Below are positions 52,496-61,871 of a DNA stretch of 64,000 nt, in pieces. The notes beneath the pieces are model-generated. The model worked only from the letters and a program-made list of their open reading frames with translations, was not told the origin of the DNA and searched no databases. Position numbers and translations under genes: made by a program. The first letter of the stretch is position 1. The number at the start of each line of letters is the position of its first letter. The stretch comes from Amblyomma americanum (Eukaryota > Arthropoda > Arachnida > Ixodida > Ixodidae), in contig NC_135504.1 in the NCBI RefSeq assembly GCF_052857255.1, forward strand, positions 134,838,929 through 134,902,928. Reading direction: 5' to 3'.

Positions 52496-52509
52496 GGGGA
52501 CTTGAAAGC

Positions 52510-52518
52510 CTAAGATTT
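52510..52518. repeat. Target-site duplication of the 47.9-52.5 kb insertion, right
   Basis: CTAAGATTT, identical to 47,928-47,936. Confidence 0.7.
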
Positions 52519-52865
52519 TCTCACGCAGCCTCCCTTCACTCTTTCTTCGCAACGACGTACTTTACCAGAACTTCCGTCCTGAGAGGAGCACTCATCTACT
52601 CGTGGTCCCTACAGGTCTCCGCACGGAAGTCTTGCATGCCTGCCCCGACGAGCTAACCGCCGGCCACCTAGGCTACACCCGCACGTTTACTAGAGTGCAA
52701 CGCGGATACTACTGCCCAAAACTGCCGGCGACAGTGAAGCACTCTGTACGGACGTGCGTAAACTGCCAACGTCATAAATCATCCCCTGAAAAACCAGCCT
52801 GCTCACTCCACTCCAGTAAAACCAATCCAGTAAAACGGGAGCCCTGGACACAAAGTATCTCTCTC
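52519..52865 (+). pseudogene. Gypsy relic B, HHCC zinc finger of integrase
   Basis: Open stretch 52,602-52,970, of which residues 1-85 are meaningful: LVVPTGLRTEVLHACPDELT, AGHLGYTRTFTRVQRGYYCP and CVNCQRHKSSP. The His, His, Cys, Cys ligands of the integrase zinc finger are present. This is where the Gypsy pol continues after the 47.9-52.5 kb insertion. The catalytic core does not follow; at about 52,870 an unrelated, opposite-strand Gypsy integrase begins. Confidence 0.82.
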
Positions 52866-52869
52866 GGAA

Positions 52870-53590
52870 AGCCTATTCATGAAAATATCTTCACCAAACC
52901 TGCCACGGTTGCTGAATCTACCTTTGGCAGCGCTACGGCGTCAGGATACCGCGTGGCAAAATCGACTTGAGTGAGAATATATCTATTCTCTCTCACCGAT
53001 GTGAGCGGCAGAGGACCGACAAAATCGATAGCGATCCGATAAAATTGAGTGTCGATAAGAGGCATGCGTCCCTACAGAACTTTTCGTAAGTTGCCTTTCG
53101 GGTACGTTCTTTGGCATGAGTCGCATGACCTGACATACTTCTTAGTCTGCTCCTGCACTCCCGGCCAGTAGAATTCTTCCAGAACTCGATCTGTAGTCTT
53201 CTTAATGCCCTGATGCCTCGCCAGTGGGCTATCGTGGGCAAGGCTTAATACCTGTGATCTACAAGACTTCGGATGTGCTACATCTCGAACCTCTCAGCCA
53301 CAGGCGAGATGATAGAGGCGATACAGGAAACACTTTTCGACAGAATATGATTGCGAAGTGCCGTGCTTGCTGTGGAATACTTTTCTTTCTTTCACTCAAC
53401 ACGCCTTCAATGACTCATCGTCTCTTTGCTCTGCCTCTAACATTTCCTTGGGTAACCATATGAGACCAACGCTTAAATCAGTACTTTGCCTCTTTCGTCC
53501 GGGAACTTCTTTTCCAGTGAGCACGACTTTTGGCTCTCGCCTTCACCATTTTCACTGGAAACCTTGTCATTGACTATTTCAGGAAATAAT
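52870..53590 (-). pseudogene. Gypsy relic C (antisense): integrase zinc finger and core start
   Basis: Minus strand. A decayed linker after RNase H lies at 53,260-53,580. The zinc-finger region near 53,080-53,240 reads SPLARHQGI, VLEEFYWPGVQ and CDSCQRT-like pieces across a shift. IAIDFVGPLPLTSVRENRYI and LTQVDFATRYPDAVALPKVD (52,877-53,065) are the first part of the DDE integrase core, with the first two catalytic Asp. It joins relic B tail to tail at about 52,870. Confidence 0.8.
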
Positions 53591-53639
53591 TTAGCAGCGC
53601 CTTCCGATATCTTCCAATTCGACAATACCATTTGTTGGG

Positions 53640-54335
53640 CGAATTGGTGCTAACGATAATCCTTAACAGCGCGACAGACGGGACAGTGAAGAGAGGATAC
53701 AACAAAGAGCGCTGGCTCACAACTAAAACGTTTATTAGCCGCCAGCCAGTATAAATACTGCCCTGGTGGCCGGGAAGGAAACAAGCACGCTTGACTTGCA
53801 TGACATTCAAAATCGCCAGTACATCAGGCTAGTACATCAGTGTCTGCAATGTTTTTCTACGGGGCAAAGATGATGAAGACGAGGAAGACAATGACTACTC
53901 AAAAGCCTGTATTCCACTTTACAATATAATGCTCTGTGATAGCAAAGAACCGCAACTCGCTAGCTAGGGAAATAACAGAAGCCCGCCTGGTATCTAGGAC
54001 CTCAGACCAATGTATCTGCACTCCCTCTGCAGCACTGTCAGATAAGGAAAAACGTTAGCTTGATTGTGAATGCTAACTTGTGAATGCAAAACTTGTGCCT
54101 GCTGTAGCGGTGATATTTCCCACGTTTGACTCTTCCCTGTTGACACGTGCCTGATGTACTGGCAATTTTGAATGTCACGCAAATCAAGCGTGCTTGTTTT
54201 CTACCCGGCAACCAGGGCAGCATTTATACTGGCTGGAAGCCAATAAACGTTTTAGTTGTGAGTCAGCGCTCTGTGTTGTGTCCTCTCTTCTCTGTCCCGT
54301 CTGTCGCGCTGTTATGGATTATTGTCTTCCAATTG
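53640..54335. mobile_element. 0.7-kb inverted-repeat element with Penelope-type ends
   Basis: Left arm about 53,640-53,833 and right arm about 54,148-54,335 are inverted copies about 190 bp long, about 90% alike by eye. Shared phrases include AACAGCGCGACAGACGGGACAG, shortened to GCGCGACAGACGGGACAG, AACTAAAACGTTTATT and AACAAGCACGCTTGA. The outward ends contain CAATAAACG, a poly(A)-type signal, and the GCGCTGTTA-like terminus seen in the Penelope-type hairpin near 26.75 kb. About 310 bp of middle sequence has no recognised frame. It is inserted between the integrase and protease pieces of Gypsy relic C. Confidence 0.7.
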
Positions 54336-54339
54336 ACAG

Positions 54340-54895
54340 ATTTGACGGCTCACGGGCCTCCGGTATATTTCTATTTATGACATCGTACAACGGTGTCTCC
54401 ATGCATTTCCCACGGACCGTGCCAGTGAAATAAGGGGAAGCGACACAGACATCGGCCTGGGGAACTTCCAGACTACTGCCATCAACAAGCAACGCCGTAG
54501 ATGTCGAGCCAGTGAGAGCTGAGTCTGGAACTATAGGGCTCTCTGCACCGCCACTGTATTGCTCCCCGTGTCCCGTAAAACACGTACGGGTAGGCCTCGG
54601 AGCTCTCCCTCTAGTACAGGCATGTGTTCGGCGCCTGCAGGCATTTTCCAGACAAGTCCGACCACCACCTTATCCTTAGCTGGTTCAAGCCTGTCCGCTG
54701 TTGTAGACACCGTTTCAGGTGAAACACTCTCTGGATGAACACAACAAGACGATTGCTTCTGGTTTTCGTGCTTGTTTGAGCAGGAACTTACATCATGCCC
54801 TGTTTTTCGGCAATGAACGCAATAGCTGTTTTGGCTTAGAGCGACAGTCGGCAGCCTTATGTCCAGGTCGGTTACAGATGAGGCGCCTTCCTGTC
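54340..54895 (-). pseudogene. Gypsy relic C (antisense): zinc knuckle and protease
   Basis: Minus strand: CNRPGHKAADCRSK (zinc knuckle, first Cys pair damaged) near 54,840-54,890. Then follow TRTCFTGHGEQYSGGAESPI (in place of the retropepsin DTG), VPDSALTGSTSTALLVDGS, and PYFTGTVRGKCMETPLYDVI near 54,345-54,420. This is gag end to protease, in the right order relative to the integrase of relic C. RT and RNase H are missing, replaced by the inverted-repeat element. Confidence 0.75.
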
Positions 54896-54978
54896 TACTT
54901 TTTTTTTATTATTCGAGAAGTGTGCCATGAGGCATAAGTTGAAAAGGAAAGGGGGGAAGGAATGCACGGGATTGAAAG

Positions 54979-57900
54979 TTAAAAGAAGGAGTGAAGAACC
55001 GTTGCGCTGAGGTAGTCGCAGAGGTTGTTAATGAAACGGTTGTCCATTGTCCACTTCACGAAGTCACTTTCGTGGTTCCACCGCAGGCCCACCTCCCTGA
55101 GGAGCCGTTTTCTGATAGCAGCCGTCGCTGGGCACGTCCACAACAAGTGCCGCACATCACATATGTCAGGTGCAGCGCCACAGTGAGGGCACCTGTCAGG
55201 TAGTGGCAGATCTTTGGCACGCCACCCATGACGGACAGATGGTGTCAGAGCCGCCCCTGCCCGAATCCGGCGCACGGATACCTCCTCCTGCCGAGTAAGA
55301 CTACGGGGGAGAGGGTGCGAACACGGAGGAATTAGAGCGCGTGTTCGCTGGCGCAGAACTTCGGAATCGGAAACGTGGGACAGGAACGGATCTGGGGGAA
55401 GAGGGGAAGGTGGCGGATCGTCTAATGTATGAAGATGAGTCATAGCATCCGCTTGAATGTTATGTGGATCCTGGGCATGGCCGCGAATCCAGTGTATGCG
55501 CACAGGACATGGATACTTTGCGCAGAGCACATGAATAGATTGTGAAATCTGGAACGTTCGTCGAACAGCCTTCAGCTGTTTAAGGGCGGCGCGGGAGTCG
55601 GTGTAAATGTGAACTGTATTGAATGTTGGAACGAGCGGAAGGGAAGCAATGGCATTGTAAATGGCTTGAAGTTCCAATGCCAGGGGAGTGCACGTATCCG
55701 CAGTATACGTCGCGCGAGAGTTGAGATGCGGATGAGATGGACTATACACAGCAGTAACTCCCCTCTCTGCAGAATGAGATGCATCCGTGTATAATATGCA
55801 CCCTTCAGGCAGATACGCTGCTGATACCGACGGGGAAACAGTGGGGCGATTGTCAGTGAGCTGGCAATAGGACCACGGTGGAAGTGTCTTTAAACGATGA
55901 AGTTTGAGAGACTGTTTTCGAGCTCTATTTGCCACCCGTTGGTCGATGATCTCACTGAGTGTATTAAGTTGGGCGAACTCCTGTAGCACAGGTATGGGTG
56001 TTAAACGAGGCAGATATGTTATGACGCGCATAGCCTCACGATTGATAGCTTCAAGGGAGTCCCACTGTCTGCGGGTGAGACGTTGAAATTGAGCCTGATA
56101 TACTATCCGTGGCTGAAGGATAGAGCGCACAAGCTGGCGGGCCGTATGAGCACGTGCGCCACCAGAGCGCATAGCTATGCGACGAATCAGACCTAGAGTA
56201 GCGTGCGCCGATTTACGGGTGGCTGTCAGCCACGGGGTGCCAGTCCCAGATGTATGGAGAAGAAGACCAAGAATACGAACAGTTTCTACCTGAGGAATCA
56301 GAGAATTATGTACCGTAAAATTTAAAGGGGGAGCTTTCCGTAAGGCGGCTTTATTTCCAATTCGAATGAAACATGATTTAGTAGGAGAGAGTGTTAGACC
56401 CAAAGGTGGGAGGCGAGATGTCAATACATCCAGCGCGTGTTGAAGGACCGACTGATGAAAAGACGCATCTGGATGACAGCACCACAAGGTGATATCATCG
56501 GCATATGCAAGCACGCGGATAGAAGGGATGGTCTCTAGGGCTCGAACCAGAGGAATTAAAGCCACATTAAATAATGTGGGGGCGAGAACGGAGCCCTGCG
56601 GCACTCCTCTATTGGAAGTGAAATTACCAAAGGGCTTTCCGTGGACACGCACGCTGAAGGTTCGATTTGCTAAAAAGGCGTGAATGGAGAGGAGGAACCG
56701 GTGAGGGAGACCAAGAGTTTGAAGGGAGGCAAGAATGGCAGAGTGAAGGATGTTATCATATGCCTTTGTTATGTCTGTAGCGATTACGGTTCGTACAAGG
56801 TGACTCTGTGGAGAGTGGTCAAGCACGTCAGCAGCCAAAGTAGCAAGGCCGTCCTCCGTTCCAATATGTGGGCGGAAACCAATTTGGGAATCTGGGTAAC
56901 AATCATGGGATTCCAGCCACCATGATAAGCGTGCGGCTAGAATGTTTTCATAAAGCTTGCAGATGGTAGGGGTAAGGGAAATTGGACGAAGGGCCGAGAA
57001 AGATACTGGAGGCTGACCTGACTTGGGGATTGGAACCACAATAGAATGCTTCCAGTCTCCCGGCATGATGCCAGAAAGCCACACTTCGTTAAAAGTATCA
57101 AGTAGGGTTTCCAAAGCCCTCCCTTCCAAGTTACGGAATAAGGAGTTAGGTATGCCGTCGTGCCCGGGAGTAGTAGTAGTTTTTAAACGGTCAATGGAGG
57201 CCAGCAGCTCTGCCATGGTGAGGTCAGAAGTAATCCCATCGGGGGGCTCTGTTACCGATAAGTCAGGTGGAGACGTAGCGGTGCAGTCATGGTTTGGAAA
57301 AAATTGACGGGCCGCTTGCTGTGCAAATGTGTCCTCATCCACATTTAGCGCGAGGCGAATGCTCTCTGTGTAATCTGCAACCTGAGAATGGCGCTCCATG
57401 GCGTGAAACACTCTCCAAAGATGTCGATTGCCCTGCGTAGAGGACAGGCGGGCACACCATGCAGCCCAGCGTTGCCTGCCTAGCCGCTTTGCATAGCGCC
57501 GCGCCCGTGCGGTAGCGCGGTGAAGAGTAGGAAGAGCCGAAGGGTCATCGGGGTGACGAGTAGCGTAAAGATCCGCCTGGCGACGAAGAACCCACAGATT
57601 CAAGAGATGTATGTCCGGGTTTGGGTCATCTTCATTTACAGTAGTGGTAATAGTGTGAGTAGCGAGAACATCAGATAGAGTAGACAATGCTGAAGAGGGG
57701 TTGAATGTAGATAAATGATTGTCTGCGCGTACAGAATCCCATGATGTTATTCGTACAGTGCGGCGTATTTTCCGTAGACGCGTAGGCGTGAGGGAGATAA
57801 AAATAGGGCTGTGATCGCCACCCCAAGTATCAGAATCAACAGCCCAACGAGGGTTACCGGGGCCTAACCACCAAGTCAAATCAGGTGAATACGGGCCACC

Positions 57901-58470
57901 TCGTGGGCGGGTAGAAGTATTCGGGTGGTTTAAAAGTTGAAAGGAATGATCTGAAAAGCTCCCTTGGATGTGTGAACCCCTTGAGGAATCCGTAGGGTAA
58001 CCCCACGCAGTGTGTGCGCCGTTGAAGTCACCGCCAACTAGAATAAGGATACCCGAGTTGGTAGAACGTAGAAAACGAACCCATCCCAGATTGGGAGATG
58101 CGGAGCCAGGACGACTATAAAAAGAAACTAGAATAAGGGGTGTGCGTGCAGGTTTTACGAGAAGGGCGACAACCTCTTGACGTGTGTTGCACCACCGTGA
58201 AAGATCGAGCGGTGTGTGCGGAACTGAACTGTGAATATAAATTGCAGATTTACCTGGGCTGAGGGAGGAGGCGGTGCAACGGCGATCAGGGATAGATGGT
58301 GAATGGTATGCGCAGAAACCTGAAAGGCGTGGGAGTGCATTATGCTCTTGCAGTAGGAACGCCCATGCCCTCAGCTTTCCGTCGCGAAGGCGGATGTTCA
58401 CTTCAGAGGCCTTATTAGCGAAACCTCGACAGTTCCACTGCACCACCACCGATGATGATGCGCTATCCAT
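54979..58470 (-). CDS. I-type LINE ORF2: endonuclease, RT, RNase H, zinc motif (1163 codons, open)
   Basis: A complete uninterrupted multi-domain protein. The endonuclease (residues about 5-230) has VVQWNCRGF, LLQEHNALP (E42), LVGGDFNGAHTAWGYP (D148, N150) and WGGDHSPIFI (D219, H220). RT (about 410-760) has HDGIPNSLFRNL, SALRPISLTPTICKLYENIL, TDITKAYDNI, RGVPQGSVLAPTLF (621-634) and catalytic LAYADDITLW (YADD 656-659). RNase H (about 890-1015) has LYTDASHS (D896), ALELQAIYNAI (E933), HIYTDSRAAL (D958) and WIRGHAQ followed by ADAM (D1008). A C-terminal CX2CX10HX4C motif (C1094, C1097, H1108, C1113) follows. All catalytic residues are present. The start at 58,470 is set by WNCRG and by overlap with the ORF1 stop. 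Confidence 0.95.
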   Translation of the reverse strand: MDSASSSVVVQWNCRGFANKASEVNIRLRDGKLRAWAFLLQEHNALPRLSGFCAYHSPSIPDRRCTASSLSPGKSAIYIHSSVPHTPLDLSRWCNTRQEVVALLVKPARTPLILVSFYSRPGSASPNLGWVRFLRSTNSGILILVGGDFNGAHTAWGYPTDSSRGSHIQGSFSDHSFQLLNHPNTSTRPRGGPYSPDLTWWLGPGNPRWAVDSDTWGGDHSPIFISLTPTRLRKIRRTVRITSWDSVRADNHLSTFNPSSALSTLSDVLATHTITTTVNEDDPNPDIHLLNLWVLRRQADLYATRHPDDPSALPTLHRATARARRYAKRLGRQRWAAWCARLSSTQGNRHLWRVFHAMERHSQVADYTESIRLALNVDEDTFAQQAARQFFPNHDCTATSPPDLSVTEPPDGITSDLTMAELLASIDRLKTTTTPGHDGIPNSLFRNLEGRALETLLDTFNEVWLSGIMPGDWKHSIVVPIPKSGQPPVSFSALRPISLTPTICKLYENILAARLSWWLESHDCYPDSQIGFRPHIGTEDGLATLAADVLDHSPQSHLVRTVIATDITKAYDNILHSAILASLQTLGLPHRFLLSIHAFLANRTFSVRVHGKPFGNFTSNRGVPQGSVLAPTLFNVALIPLVRALETIPSIRVLAYADDITLWCCHPDASFHQSVLQHALDVLTSRLPPLGLTLSPTKSCFIRIGNKAALRKAPPLNFTVHNSLIPQVETVRILGLLLHTSGTGTPWLTATRKSAHATLGLIRRIAMRSGGARAHTARQLVRSILQPRIVYQAQFQRLTRRQWDSLEAINREAMRVITYLPRLTPIPVLQEFAQLNTLSEIIDQRVANRARKQSLKLHRLKTLPPWSYCQLTDNRPTVSPSVSAAYLPEGCILYTDASHSAERGVTAVYSPSHPHLNSRATYTADTCTPLALELQAIYNAIASLPLVPTFNTVHIYTDSRAALKQLKAVRRTFQISQSIHVLCAKYPCPVRIHWIRGHAQDPHNIQADAMTHLHTLDDPPPSPLPPDPFLSHVSDSEVLRQRTRALIPPCSHPLPRSLTRQEEVSVRRIRAGAALTPSVRHGWRAKDLPLPDRCPHCGAAPDICDVRHLLWTCPATAAIRKRLLREVGLRWNHESDFVKWTMDNRFINNLCDYLSATVLHSFF

Positions 58471-58860
58471 GACGAGGCCGAAGAGCTTCCACGATGAGGG
58501 ATGTCACCTGCTTCATCAGCGCTAATATCTTGTCCACTGTCGGGGTAGTCACGGCTAACAGGTGGTCGGCACCTGATTGTGAGCCAGTGCTTACCCTAGG
58601 TGATTCCTGTGATGATTGCTCCCGAGTTATGAGAATTCTTCGAGAGGATTGAGAACGACGCTGTTCCCGGCGCTGGGTGAGTTCGTCTAGTCGGCGGCGA
58701 GCCTCCGCGATTGCATTGTCTAAAGCTGTGTCTTCATCTGTAGTATCCACATGTGATGGATGCACTGGACGTTTGGGCGTACCATTTGATCCGGGAAGGT
58801 GAGCCGCTTGTGCATATGTACGCTGGCGAGGAGACGTATGGTGAGCAGGGTATGAGAGGG
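58463..58860 (-). CDS. I-type LINE ORF1, C-terminal fragment
   Basis: The last part of ORF1, open from about 58,765 (first Met) to the TAG at 58,463-58,465. It contains a Glu/Arg-rich helix (NAIAEARRRLDELTQRREQR), a Ser-rich linker and an amphipathic tail (VDKILALMKQVTSLIVEAL). No zinc knuckle is left, because the element is truncated at about 58,865. The stop overlaps the ORF2 start codon in ATGGATAG, an arrangement compatible with termination-reinitiation. Confidence 0.6.
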
Positions 58861-58865
58861 TATAT

Positions 58866-61800
58866 TAGGGTATGAGAGCTAGCTCGCCTGAATTTTAGCT
58901 ATTCTTTTTACTTTTAAAGAGCGTAGCGGCATTCAAACGGCCGACATCAAAAAGTATTCGCGGATATAAATGTTTAAGTTTATTCTTTTAATAATTATTT
59001 AAGAAAATTTCATATAGCTTCCCTCAGAAACATTCTGAAGCTGTTCAGCTGTTGTCGGGCAGAACACAGAATTTGGAGTCTAAAAGCAAATAGCGTCTAG
59101 ATAGACGTTCAGGTTGTCACTGGCACGTTCACCTGTAATGCTTTCAAATTAGTGACTCAAGCGTTGTCCGAATATGGTGACTCGAGTTTGCACTTAGCGT
59201 TCTAACCTGGGTTCAGAACCTTTTGTTTTGGTCAACTAATTTTAATAAATGTGCTCGTTTCTATAGAAAATATATTAGTATGAATGTATGAATGAAAAAT
59301 TTCACGCATGATCACTATTTATACTTTTATTGCTGCAGCTATTGGCGACTTTTTTTTCTGTTCTTTCCTTCTTACTTCTGTAATATGCATGCATGACGTA
59401 TTGCCGGGATCCATCCTGTGTAACACAACTGAAAAAATGAGGCTTCGCTTTTGAGGCACGAAACTTCGCTTTTAAAGATACCGCAAGATACCGGCAACTC
59501 TTTTGCATTTTTGCAAACAAATTGGTGAATTTAATTGTGTCCACTTCTGTGCTACGAAAAAGCGCCTTTACATGAAAGTCATCAAGGAAGCAGTTCATAA
59601 CGGTATATATAAATGGTAAAATGGTGGCTGTCGCAATTTGCGACGCTGCCAGTCGCTGCTACGCTGCTTCGTCGGCCGATTGTCATGATATCGCAGTTAA
59701 TTCTCCCGCACCTCCCAGAGTAACATCGCAATGGGCCGCCAGGTGCAACAGGGTTAACCACGGATTAACAGGGTTAGTCGCGATGTCTTATCAATCGTCT
59801 TAAGCGACTGTCTTGAAAGCCTCCTTTGAAGAACGTTTGCATCTGCCCTTTGAGGCTGGGCTGTAATCATTTTAAGCAATAAATTTTTCTACTCCACCAG
59901 TATAATAGATAAGTTGCGTTATCGCAAACAGCTTGCTTTTAAGGTTCATCTTCTTCGAAATGCTATGAAAACGTGTAAAAAATTGACCGCCAATAGCAAG
60001 ATCAAAGGGTGTCAAGGGGTATAAATTACAGGGCGAAGAAAAATAAAAAACAACTAAGTGTCCTGCCCACGCCAGTACAAATACTACATAGAGACTGTTA
60101 AAAGAATGAAAACTAGAAGTGCCCCCCGTTAGGACGGCCAATAAAAATCAAGAGAAACACCCCCAAAAATACATTCAAAGAGAGAGAGAGAGGCGGGTGG
60201 GGGGTGGCAAAGTCTTGCAGAAGGTGCCGGGTGATGTAAGACCGGCTCAGGACCCAGCCGCTATGCCCACATTTCAGCGTACGCGAAATGCAACAACGCT
60301 CCGGCTGTTTACCCCCGGGGGGTCGAATTAGTTCGAAGCGCTCCAGTGCGCTGTCCCTCATAGCCCGTAATGGAACGAATTTGTATTATTTCATTGTAGC
60401 TTTTCCCAGTTCCCAGGTTACTCTGCCTGCAGCAGCTTTGATTTCTGTGGTCACGTGAAAAACTAATTATACTGCACTGAACAATATTATCGCTTACTTT
60501 GGAAGCAGCAGCGTTTGGTAAATCAAACCAAATACAATTGTAATAGAGAGGTAGAGCGCAACAAAAATAACCAGAGCTAAAAAGGAATGTATAACAATAA
60601 AATAAGTCACGAATTGCATTCTATGTTACAAAGTTAATGAGAATATCAAATAGCCGGGATGTCATTATAGCAGGCGGGGATGTCATTATAGCACGTAGCG
60701 GAAAGCACAATGTCAGCATATTACCATGAATGAAGGGGAAGCCTTCGTAACGATAACACTCATGGGAAGTGATTTGTTACGTTTACAGTAATATTCGAAG
60801 CCTTGGAGGTTATATTTCTTTTCTCCTTTGCACCTTTGGGGAGGAAATCGAGCAAATGTAATGGGTCTATTTTCATCGCGTCGCTGTCAATAAACTTGCA
60901 CTTGTCACACTATCTGATAGCTGGTGCGGACGGAGTTATAACTTCCCCGCAAAAAGGCAAGGACAAGGGTTATAGTGCCGACATAAAATATTTTATTATA
61001 CACTTTTTATACAACATTTGGAAACAAAATGTGTACAGTCAGAATCACATAGCGTCATTACCTTGTGTTCATGTTACATGTACAACCAGAACGATGCACT
61101 CCAAACGTAACGAATATGAATATAACTAAACACACTTCATAGCAACATGGCATACAAAAGAAGCAGTACTTTGCGAAAAGAATAAAGAACAAGGCAAACT
61201 TTTAATCGGTTGCCAAACAAAATGAGTTTGCAAAGAAGGACATACAAATGAACATAAATGATGGCATTGAATGTGCGTAGTACTGCTGTCGTCACTTTTC
61301 TCGAGCCTGTTTTTGCGCATTGTGCACTTGATGCCAGTATCATATGATCTACGCCCGATACGCCCAATCAGTTTTCTTAAATTCGCTGCAAAATTTTTTC
61401 CTGCTGCCCCGCAAAACTTAAAGACGTGTGTGCATGTTCATTTTCAAAGCACCCCCTCCCCCCCCCCGCCCCCCCCCCCCCCAAGTACTTTTTCTAGCTG
61501 TACTGATTGCGTTAAAGATCGGTTATCCATGGTTTGTTTACATAAAAGAATTTTCTTACGCAAAAGACAAGCCAAAAGATCATTTTAAAAGTGACAACGG
61601 CAATACTTACAAACTTCACATATCACATTTATATTACACCAAAAAATTGCTCAGGGCATATGTGGCAGGTAAACAGTCACATAATACAAATACACTATTT
61701 TTAGTACACACCGAACACTTCTTTAGGGGCAGGTTACATAAGGAATCAGGAACAGTACTCTTCATCTTCAAGCAGTGATGCACTTTCTAAACTAGAGGTA

Positions 61801-61871
61801 GAACACAGCACTATAAATATAGGAGGAAACTCATCTCACCACATAACTGTTATCTCCTCCTATGGCTACAA
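58866..61871. other. 3-kb stretch without recognised genes or elements
   Basis: AT-rich sequence with short unconvincing frames. Minor features: the phrase GGGATGTCATTATAGCA twice with a 21-bp step (60,656 and 60,677), an AG run near 60,179-60,191, and a C-rich block at 61,450-61,482. The part next to 61,871 would be the downstream region of the following minus-strand pseudogene. No protein family was recognised in either strand. Confidence 0.5.

Larger units (their letters stand above)
47937..52509 (-). mobile_element. Antisense Jockey/CR1-superfamily LINE insertion with two tails
   Basis: Whole insertion bounded by the 9-bp duplication. Its left edge is an ATT-repeat tail (47,937-47,957), followed by about 170 bp of other sequence. 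A second tail with AATAAA and GATT repeats on the minus strand (48,128-48,155) ends the LINE proper. ORF2 (48,741-51,559) and a decayed ORF1 (51,560-52,385) follow. The right edge is a long AAT microsatellite. The two tails suggest either a LINE transcript that read through its first poly(A) site, taking 3' flank with it, or two nested insertions. Confidence 0.75.
54898..58865 (-). mobile_element. I-type LINE with open ORF2, 5' truncated
   Basis: From a T-run at 54,898-54,908 (poly(A) on the minus strand, after AATAATAA) to about 58,865, where ORF1 similarity ends. It contains the last ~100 codons of ORF1 and a complete ORF2. ORF1 and ORF2 overlap at ATGGATAG. The 3' untranslated region is only about 80 bp. 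It is inserted in the zinc-knuckle end of Gypsy relic C. No target duplication was found by eye. It belongs to the same broad family as the relic at 1.3-9.1 kb. Confidence 0.85.

Noticed and set aside
52004..52513. 169-codon plus-strand frame with a long Asn run
   Set aside because: The Asn run is just the AAT microsatellite, and the rest is antisense to the LINE ORF1 remnant.
57023..58525. Plus-strand frames opposite the I-type ORF2
   Set aside because: Antisense shadows of a clearly identified 1163-codon coding frame.
60113..60361. Minus-strand frame near an AG run
   Set aside because: Short, two competing frames, simple-sequence content and no family resemblance.
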